This document shows positions 32,414 to 37,767 of a DNA stretch of 37,767 bases, piece after piece. The translations under genes and the position numbers were made by a program. Below the pieces are notes generated by a model. That model did no database searches, was not told the DNA's origin, and worked only from the letters and a program-made list of their open reading frames with translations. The first letter of the stretch is position 1; every line of letters begins with the position of its first letter. The stretch comes from Erysipelotrichaceae bacterium (GTDB taxonomy: Bacteria > Bacillota_I > Bacilli_A > Erysipelotrichales > Erysipelotrichaceae), in NCBI GenBank assembly GCA_015058955.1, contig SVBJ01000009.1, positions 1-37,767 on the forward strand, written 5' to 3'.

Positions 32414-34837
32414 ATGAACAAGTTACTCAGTTACGTACCAACAACCAATGAATGCGATTTTGACAGAATAGCCCGACTGCAGAATAAAATGCATCACCGC
32501 AAGGCGACATTATGTGCGGAAAGAGCGGAGATCTATACCGAGGTCTTTAGGGAAACCGAAGGCGAAAGCATGATCCTGAGAAAGGCCAAAGCTTTCAGAA
32601 AGACTCTGGAGAACATGACGATATACATTGAACCGGATTCACTAATCGTCGGCAATCAGGCATCCCGTAACTTTGCAGCACCGGTATTCCCGGAGTATTC
32701 AGTTGACTGGATAATAGAGGAGATGGACGAGTTCGCCTTAAGAAGCGGTGACAGTTTTGATGTTGATGAAGACACCAAGGAAAGAATCAGAAAGATTGCT
32801 CCATACTGGATGGGTAAGACTCATAAGGACGAAGTTCTGAAGAATCTTCCGCCTGTAAACAGAATGGCTGAAAAGCAGAGCGTGCTGCACCGCGGGGGCA
32901 TCAGCATGTCCGGTGACGGACACATTGTACCGAACAATGAATTTGTTCTGACTCACGGTTATGGCGGAATCAAAGAGATTGCCCAAAAGCATCTGGAAAA
33001 TGATGCTGATCTGACTGATGAACAGAAGGATTATTACCGTTCCGTCATCATCGCCATGGAAGGGGCGCTGACTTACTGTCACAGATTCTCCCGGCTGGCT
33101 TATGAAACAGCACTTAATACAGCTGATGAAAAGAGAAAGAATGAACTGCTGGCAATATCCGAAATGATGGGTAAGCTGATGCAGGGACCGGCGGATTCCT
33201 TCTACCGGGCCGTGGAAACGATCTATCTGACCCATGTACTGATGATGATCGAAAGCAATGGCCATTCCTTCTCCTTTGGACGCTTTGACCAGGATGTATA
33301 TGAATACTACAGGAATGATGTTGAAAAGGGGATCATCAGCGAAGATAAGGCGCTGGAGATCATTACTCATTTCTTCATCATGAGTAACTCACTCAACAAG
33401 ATCAGACCGTGGGACCATACCCAGTACTCAGGAGGATATCCGCTGTATTCCAATCTGATGGTTGGCGGCATGAAGCCTGACGGAACAGACGGCACCAATG
33501 ATCTGTCCTATCTGTGTCTGGAGGCAATGGCTCTCAATGGACTTCCTGAACCTAACATGTCAGTCAGATACAATGAAAATACCCCTCATTCACTGATGAG
33601 GGATGCAGCCAAACTGATTAGAAGAGGATTCGGCATGCCGGCCATCTTCAGCGACGATGTCTGCATACCGGCCATGGCTTCCTTAGGCCTGCCAATTGAA
33701 GTGGCCAGAGACTATACATCCATCGGATGCGTGGAAACCGGCATTCCGGGACGCTGGGGCCACCGTGCTACCGGCATGACCTACATCAATTTCGGCAAGA
33801 TCCTGGAACTGGTAATGAATAACGGCTATGACCCTGACAGCGGGGTACAGCTGATAAAAATAAACGGCAGAGAAGGCCGTGACATTGAATACAGTAATTA
33901 CGATGAACTGTGGGCAGCCTGGAACCAGCTGCTGGAATTCTACAGCGATCTGGCATACCGGTGTGATCTGGTCTGTGACCGTTCATTAAAGGTATATGAT
34001 GCTGACCCGTTTGCTTCATCACTTATAAACTGCTCTCTGGAAAGAGGAAAGACGCTGAAGAACGGTGGGGCTGAATATGACTTTGTCAGTTCCTCCAACA
34101 TCGGACCAAGCGTGGTAGGAGACTCACTGGCGGCTGTTAAGAAGCTGGTATTTGAGGATAAGGTTCTGACCCTGAAACAGTTAAGAGACGCCATGGACAG
34201 CAATTTTGAAGGCCTGGAAGGCGCCAGGATCAGAAAACTGTGCCGTAAGGCTCCTAAGTTTGGCAATGACATAGACTATGTTGATGAGATCGTCCGGGAT
34301 GTCTATGAATCATATCTGAAACTGCTGCCGAAGTATAAGACCGACAGATATGGCAGCGGACCTTTCGGCTGCGGCTATACCATGTCTACCAGCAACATCA
34401 CTTCATATGTTCCTAACGGCTTTGACGTAGGTGCCACTCCGGATGGCCGCCTGGCAGGAAAACCTCTTAATGAAGGGGCTTCACCTTGCTTAGGCGCCGA
34501 TACCAATGGCCCGTTGGCGGTGGTCAATTCCGTCAGCAAGCTTCCTAATAAGAGAATGGCAGGGGGCCAGCTGCTGAACATGAGATTCTCACCGGGCTCT
34601 CTGGAAGGGGATGACAATCTGGAAAAGTTTACCCATTTCCTGGAAACCTTAAGAAAGAAGAACATCTTCCATGACCAGTTCAATGTCGTGGATTCCGCTA
34701 CCTTAAGAGCAGCCAAGGCCCATCCGGAAGACTATCCGGATCTGATGGTCAGAGTGGCAGGGTACTGTGCACTGTTTTCCACCCTGATGCCTGAAGCTCA
34801 GGATGCCATCATTGCCCGTACGGAGCTGTCATTATAA
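32414..34837 (+). CDS. Glycyl radical enzyme, PflD/YbiW-like eliminase type
   Basis: This 807-residue protein is an oxygen-sensitive glycyl radical enzyme. The radical site is Gly783 within RVAGYCALF (780-788); the active site is GCVE with thiyl Cys439 and Glu441, which marks the dehydratase/lyase branch (glycerol dehydratase, CutC, HypD, PflD/YbiW) and not pyruvate formate-lyase, which has two adjacent Cys. The N-terminal IVGNQASRNFAAPVFPEYSVDW and the IGCVETGIPGRWG and GGAEYDFVSSSNIGPS segments closely recall E. coli PflD/YbiW, recently linked to ring-opening of 1,5-anhydrohexitol-6-phosphates. The start at 32414 follows GAGAGGTG by 6 nt. It overlaps its activase by one base. The substrate is inferred only. 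Confidence 0.9.
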   Translation: MNKLLSYVPTTNECDFDRIARLQNKMHHRKATLCAERAEIYTEVFRETEGESMILRKAKAFRKTLENMTIYIEPDSLIVGNQASRNFAAPVFPEYSVDWIIEEMDEFALRSGDSFDVDEDTKERIRKIAPYWMGKTHKDEVLKNLPPVNRMAEKQSVLHRGGISMSGDGHIVPNNEFVLTHGYGGIKEIAQKHLENDADLTDEQKDYYRSVIIAMEGALTYCHRFSRLAYETALNTADEKRKNELLAISEMMGKLMQGPADSFYRAVETIYLTHVLMMIESNGHSFSFGRFDQDVYEYYRNDVEKGIISEDKALEIITHFFIMSNSLNKIRPWDHTQYSGGYPLYSNLMVGGMKPDGTDGTNDLSYLCLEAMALNGLPEPNMSVRYNENTPHSLMRDAAKLIRRGFGMPAIFSDDVCIPAMASLGLPIEVARDYTSIGCVETGIPGRWGHRATGMTYINFGKILELVMNNGYDPDSGVQLIKINGREGRDIEYSNYDELWAAWNQLLEFYSDLAYRCDLVCDRSLKVYDADPFASSLINCSLERGKTLKNGGAEYDFVSSSNIGPSVVGDSLAAVKKLVFEDKVLTLKQLRDAMDSNFEGLEGARIRKLCRKAPKFGNDIDYVDEIVRDVYESYLKLLPKYKTDRYGSGPFGCGYTMSTSNITSYVPNGFDVGATPDGRLAGKPLNEGASPCLGADTNGPLAVVNSVSKLPNKRMAGGQLLNMRFSPGSLEGDDNLEKFTHFLETLRKKNIFHDQFNVVDSATLRAAKAHPEDYPDLMVRVAGYCALFSTLMPEAQDAIIARTELSL

Positions 34838-35727
34838 TGAAAGGATTCATAAATAAAATACAGCACTATTCAACCAAAGACGGACCGGGGATTCGTTCCA
34901 CGGTCTTTATGGTGGGCTGTAATCTGCGCTGTCTGTGGTGCTGTAATCCCGAAAGCATGCTTCCGGGATACAAACTGATGTATCACAGTGTTAAGTGTCA
35001 GAGATGTCTGAGCTGTGCCCAGGCTTTTCCGGAAGCCGTCACAATGAGTGAACAGGGCTGTGTTATCAACAGAGAAAAGGCTGACTTTGACCGGCTGACT
35101 GACATCTGTCCGTTTGATGCCTATGAAAAGATGGGAGAATGGATCGAAGCTGAAGAACTGGTCAGCAGACTGTTAAGATACCGCGAGTTCTATGAAGGAT
35201 CCCGTGGGGGAGTAACCTTCTCCGGTGGGGAATGTCTGCTGCAGAATGAATTCGTGGGAGAGTGCATGGATCTGTTGCATGAAAACGGCATTGAGGTATG
35301 CATTGATACCGCAGGCAATCTGCCCTGGGACCAGATAAAGGGAGTCTTAGGCAGGTGCGATACTGTGCTGTTTGATCTCAAGGCATTTGATGATGATCTT
35401 CATCAGCGACTGACTTCTGTCAGCAATAAGCTGATTCTGGAAAATCTCAGCAGACTTGATCAACTGGGTAAGGAACTGTATATCAGAATGATAATAGTTC
35501 CGGGTCTTAATGACGATATCAATGACCTGAAAGCCAGAGTTGACCGGGTCAGGGGACTGCAAAGTCTTAGACAGATCGATTTTCTGAAATACCATAAGCT
35601 TGGTGTGGGGAAATACCGGGAACTGGGATTAAGGTATCCGCTGGAAAACATCAGAGAAGTCAGTGAAGAACTTCTGGCAGAGATAAGAGAATATGCCGGT
35701 GACATCGTTACCACGGTGGGCGGTTAG
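34837..35727 (+). CDS. Glycyl-radical enzyme activase (radical SAM)
   Basis: The 296-residue protein uses S-adenosylmethionine and a [4Fe-4S] cluster to generate the glycyl radical on the preceding enzyme. The radical SAM motif is C28-x3-C32-x2-C35, and SAM-binding GGVTFSGGE follows at about residues 124-132. The inserted ferredoxin-like domain normally has two clusters; here Cys54, 57, 60 and 91 (ligands of one cluster) are kept, while the four ligand positions of the other are Phe64, Lys81, Phe84 and Leu87. It therefore probably holds one auxiliary cluster only. Overlaps the upstream gene by one base (TAATG). Confidence 0.93.
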   Translation: MKGFINKIQHYSTKDGPGIRSTVFMVGCNLRCLWCCNPESMLPGYKLMYHSVKCQRCLSCAQAFPEAVTMSEQGCVINREKADFDRLTDICPFDAYEKMGEWIEAEELVSRLLRYREFYEGSRGGVTFSGGECLLQNEFVGECMDLLHENGIEVCIDTAGNLPWDQIKGVLGRCDTVLFDLKAFDDDLHQRLTSVSNKLILENLSRLDQLGKELYIRMIIVPGLNDDINDLKARVDRVRGLQSLRQIDFLKYHKLGVGKYRELGLRYPLENIREVSEELLAEIREYAGDIVTTVGG

Positions 35728-35761
35728 CCAGATAGCACATTTAGGACAGTAGACAGTGTAA

Positions 35762-35782
35762 CCTGAATGTTTCTATTTCAGG
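35762..35782 (+). other. Inverted repeat after the activase gene
   Basis: CCTGAA (35762-35767) and TTCAGG (35777-35782) with a 9-nt spacer. It lies between the activase and the promoter of the SIS gene and has no T-run; it could be a weak hairpin or a regulator-binding site. Confidence 0.35.
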
Positions 35783-35808
35783 ATAGTAAGGGGAACGGTG
35801 TTTTCCTG

Positions 35809-35817
35809 TGATAGAAT
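35809..35817 (+). promoter_or_regulatory. Extended -10 promoter of the second SIS gene
   Basis: TGA-TAGAAT. An AGGAGG ribosome-binding site precedes the start codon, with a GACTC/GAGTC inverted repeat (35832-35847) between them. Confidence 0.6.
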
Positions 35818-35859
35818 GGAGCTGTAAAAAAGACTCATTCAGGAGTCAGGAGGAATAAT

Positions 35860-36936
35860 ATGGTTACAATGCTTGACTGCATCAGAAGAGTTGCACCACT
35901 TACCAGAGAGATTGTAAAGAATGCGGAAGTAAACACTGATCCGGTGGTCAGGGAACTGGGTGATGACATTAATAAGATCAATGAAATAATCATCTGCGGA
36001 GCCGGTTCCAGCAATACCGCAGCCGTTACGGCAGCGGGATTTATGGAAAAGGTTACCGGACTTCAGGTTCATACTTTCATGGCAAATAAGTTCAATGGAA
36101 AGTCTGTGTACAATCCTGATGCTCTGTACATCTTCGTTTCCCAGACCGGTACTTCTACTCTGGTCAAGGAAATGGTAGTCAGAATGAATGAAAAGGGCTT
36201 CCATACCATTGCTGTTACGGAAGATGAGAATACTCCGGTAGCCAAGGCAGCCAGAACTCATGTCAACATGGGCTGCGGTTATGAGGAATACTGGTTCCGT
36301 ACTATTGGTTACTGCACCAGTGTGCTGACACTGATGATCATTGCTCTGAGAATTGCATTGGAAAGAGGAACCATCGGTTCAGCTAAATACAACGAATATC
36401 TGCAGGAAGCCATTAAGGCTGCTGAAAACCATCCGGCAGTAGTGGATAAGGCCGTAAAGTGGTTTGAAGAACATAAGGATCAGCTGGTAAAGGGCAGATC
36501 ATTCATCATCTACGGATCAGGTCCGTTACATGGCGTGGCTCTGGAAGGAGCACTAAAAATCCTGGAAACTGCCAAGCATTTCCTGGCAATAGGCTATGAA
36601 GCTGAAGACGGTCTGCATGGACCTTGCCTGGGCTTTACGGAAGGAGATATTGTCATTGCCCTCAATGACGGTGTCAACGATGAATGGATCAGCCATGGCA
36701 TCGTAAACTTCGGCAAGAATGAACTGGGTCAGGCCTACATTTTCGGTGCTGATCCGATCGATGAAAATGATCTGCGGTTTGATGTTACCGGTGATGATTT
36801 CAGAGCCCTGGAATTTGCCCCGGCAGTGGAAACGCTTGCTTATCTGTTAGCCAAGGCCATCGGGGCACCAGTATTACCGGCCGGTGAAGGGGTAGAACAT
36901 CCGTCAGGCAGGTATTTCGAGACTCACAGAGGATAA
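35860..36936 (+). CDS. SIS-domain sugar-phosphate protein (paralogue 2)
   Basis: The 358-residue protein is a full-length paralogue of the protein at 27308-28387. The first 100 residues align without gaps, with MxTMLDCI, GAGSS (47-51), SQTGTST (94-100) and the second-domain EAEDGLHGP. Both keep the phosphate-binding loop and HGP element of phosphosugar isomerases and deglycases. Placed 133 nt behind the glycyl radical enzyme and activase, it may make the radical enzyme's substrate or handle its product. It has its own promoter, AGGAGG ribosome-binding site and terminator. Function remains unknown. Confidence 0.83.
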   Translation: MVTMLDCIRRVAPLTREIVKNAEVNTDPVVRELGDDINKINEIIICGAGSSNTAAVTAAGFMEKVTGLQVHTFMANKFNGKSVYNPDALYIFVSQTGTSTLVKEMVVRMNEKGFHTIAVTEDENTPVAKAARTHVNMGCGYEEYWFRTIGYCTSVLTLMIIALRIALERGTIGSAKYNEYLQEAIKAAENHPAVVDKAVKWFEEHKDQLVKGRSFIIYGSGPLHGVALEGALKILETAKHFLAIGYEAEDGLHGPCLGFTEGDIVIALNDGVNDEWISHGIVNFGKNELGQAYIFGADPIDENDLRFDVTGDDFRALEFAPAVETLAYLLAKAIGAPVLPAGEGVEHPSGRYFETHRG

Positions 36937-36944
36937 GAAAAGCA

Positions 36945-36972
36945 GAAAGTGTGAAAAACACTTTCTTTTTTT
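36945..36972 (+). terminator. Intrinsic terminator after the second SIS gene
   Basis: GAAAGTGT (36945-36952) and ACACTTTC (36958-36965) form an 8-bp stem with a GAAAA loop, followed by T to 36972. Confidence 0.9.
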
Positions 36973-36982
36973 GTGTCCGGTA

Positions 36983-37011
36983 TTGCATATTGCGTGAAAT
37001 GATTATATCAT
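36983..37011 (+). promoter_or_regulatory. Promoter of the SmtB-type regulator gene
   Basis: TTGCAT (36983-36988), 17 bp, TATCAT (37006-37011). The start site would fall within the operator at 37017-37034, fitting autorepression. Confidence 0.5.
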
Positions 37012-37016
37012 AAACG

Positions 37017-37034
37017 TATGAACAAGTGTTCATA
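37017..37034. promoter_or_regulatory. SmtB/CzrA-type operator
   Basis: TATGAACA-AG-TGTTCATA is a perfect inverted repeat with a 2-bp centre, matching the TGAACA-N2-TGTTCA core of operators bound by zinc-sensing ArsR/SmtB repressors. It lies at the expected transcription start of the regulator gene. Confidence 0.8.
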
Positions 37035-37046
37035 TATGAGGTAGAT

Positions 37047-37391
37047 ATGACAGTAGAACAGTTAGATGATTATGTAGTAATGAAAGATGTCATTGAAAAA
37101 ATGAAGTCAGTCAATGAGGAAGAACTCGCTGACCTTGCTGATCTTTTCAAGATCTTTTCCGATTCAACCAGAATAAGGATCATGTATTCTCTTTTCATGA
37201 AGGAACTGAATGTCCAGGAAATAGCTGATTCCCTAGGCATGCAGCAGAGTGCGATATCTCATCAGCTGCGCATCCTCAGAGCCAGCAACCTGGTCAAGGT
37301 CAGAAGGGATGGGAAGAACATCTACTATCGTCTTTCTGACAGTCATGTCTTTACCATCTTTTCACAGGGATTGGAGCACATAAGCGAATGA
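37047..37391 (+). CDS. Zinc-type ArsR/SmtB-family repressor
   Basis: ArsR/SmtB repressors leave DNA when metal binds. The 114-residue protein has the winged-helix core with recognition helix QQSAISHQLRILRAS and wing VRRDGKNIYYRLSD. Its last helix reads D98-S-H100 and H111-x-x-E114, the Asp-x-His and His-x-x-Glu pattern of the SmtB alpha-5 zinc site (CzrA has His at the last position). The Cys-based alpha-3 site (ELCxCD) is absent: the segment reads ELNVQEI. This predicts Zn (possibly Co) sensing, not Cd/Pb/As. The start at 37047 follows GAGG by 5 nt; an in-frame GTG at 37026 lies in the operator. Its stop overlaps the next start (ATGA). Confidence 0.9.
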   Translation: MTVEQLDDYVVMKDVIEKMKSVNEEELADLADLFKIFSDSTRIRIMYSLFMKELNVQEIADSLGMQQSAISHQLRILRASNLVKVRRDGKNIYYRLSDSHVFTIFSQGLEHISE

Positions 37392-37767
37392 GTAAACAGG
37401 ATATCCAGAACAATGCATTGGATGAAGCATTGAATACAGAAGAACACGAAGATCATGAAAATCAGGACGACAGACATGCTGTCGATTACAACGTTGCCAC
37501 AGAGGCACTGAACATCGTTGATGAGATCAGAAAGATCGAAAACGGTGAACAGGAAGCTGAAAAGCCATCAATGGACTATAACGTTGCCACAGAGGCACTG
37601 AACATCGTTGATGAGATCAGAAAGATCGAAAACGGTGAGAAGGAAGCTGAAAAGCCATCAATGGACTACAATGTTGCCACAGAGGCACTGAACATCGTTG
37701 ATGAGATCAGAAAGATCGAAAACGGTGAACAGGAAGCTGAAAAGCCATCAATGGACTATAACGTTGC
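37388..37767 (+). CDS. N-terminus of a repeat-containing protein (cut by window end)
   Basis: The frame opens with ATG at 37388, overlapping the TGA of the repressor gene (ATGA), with GGAG 11 nt before, and runs to the window end (126 codons). Residues 1-32 are acidic and His-rich (EEHEDHENQDDRH). From residue 33 the protein consists of 30-residue units starting DYNVATEALNIVDEIRKIEN and ending in KPSM: three complete copies and part of a fourth. The units look amphipathic and helical. Context (zinc repressor, shared transcript) suggests a metal-transport or metal-binding protein, for example a P-type ATPase or other exporter with a repeat-bearing N-terminal extension, but no transporter domain is visible inside the window. 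Unrecognised. Confidence 0.75.
   Translation, partial: MSKQDIQNNALDEALNTEEHEDHENQDDRHAVDYNVATEALNIVDEIRKIENGEQEAEKPSMDYNVATEALNIVDEIRKIENGEKEAEKPSMDYNVATEALNIVDEIRKIENGEQEAEKPSMDYNV
37484..37767 (+). repeat. 90-bp coding tandem repeat (3 full copies plus partial)
   Basis: Units start at 37484, 37574, 37664 and 37754 (partial) and are nearly identical at the DNA level; most differences are synonymous (GAT/GAC, TAC/TAT, AAC/AAT), and one is a GAACAG/GAGAAG change. The period is a multiple of three, so copy-number change keeps the frame. Confidence 0.95.

Noticed and set aside
32738-33370. Open frame of 210 codons on the minus strand within the glycyl radical enzyme
   Set aside because: Antisense to a clear enzyme, no promoter or ribosome-binding site, and no protein-like composition.
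32414-34837. Annotation as pyruvate formate-lyase
   Set aside because: The active site is GCVE, not the adjacent Cys pair of PFL, and the N-terminal sequence is of the PflD/YbiW type.
37484-37767. CRISPR-like array
   Set aside because: Units are contiguous, 90 bp, without unique spacers, and in frame with an open reading frame.

Overview
The window is about 38 kb of chromosome from a low-to-moderate-GC Gram-positive bacterium (Bacillota). The gene order cysS, mrnC, rlmB, a sigH-type sigma factor, rpmG, secE, nusG, then rplKA, rplJL, a ybxB-type methyltransferase and rpoBC is the classic Firmicute arrangement. Several traits point to the Erysipelotrichia, the clostridial relatives of the mollicutes: a natural Asn at the RpoB rifampicin position 526 (E. 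coli numbering), an unusual L11 and the absence of str-operon genes behind rpoC. This placement is an inference; the genus cannot be fixed from the window.

Region 1 (1-5285): a convergent PfkB sugar kinase, then the cysS to nusG block for translation, rRNA maturation, a sigma factor, SecE and NusG, ending at a strong terminator. Region 2 (5300-9775): a small hypothetical gene on the minus strand, then an RlmA-type rRNA methyltransferase, a lipoprotein, a Cof-type HAD phosphatase and a DUF1846 protein. This block separates nusG from rplK, which are adjacent in most bacteria. Region 3 (9784-20948): rplK-rplA; an L10 leader RNA with a terminator hairpin; rplJ-rplL; a 16S rRNA methyltransferase; and rpoB-rpoC from a near-consensus promoter.

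Region 4 (20986-30742) is housekeeping and sugar metabolism: a GH13 oligo-1,6-glucosidase; three poorly characterised genes (membrane HExxH protein, membrane-anchored helical protein, small EF-hand-like duplicated protein) running into nagA and 5-formyl-THF cyclo-ligase; a secreted Ig-like/3D-like wall protein; a Bcp peroxiredoxin with a SIS-domain sugar-phosphate protein; and Tex. Region 5 (30785-36936): tRNA-Thr(GGU), then a DeoR regulator overlapping a nitroreductase, then a glycyl radical enzyme of the PflD/YbiW type (GCVE active site) overlapping its activase, then a full-length paralogue of the SIS protein. This looks like an anaerobic phosphosugar pathway and is the strongest candidate for undescribed biochemistry. 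Region 6 (37017-37767, cut by the window end): a Zn-type SmtB/CzrA repressor with its operator, translationally overlapped with an open reading frame whose N-terminus is His/acid-rich and then consists of near-identical 30-residue (90-bp) tandem repeats.

Promoters are recognisable as TTGACA-like/TATAAT pairs or, very often, as extended TGn-TATAAT / TGn-TAGAAT boxes. Most operons end in textbook intrinsic terminators, several of which overlap the stop codon. No rRNA, insertion sequence, prophage or CRISPR array was seen, and no gap without a gene exceeds 300 bases.
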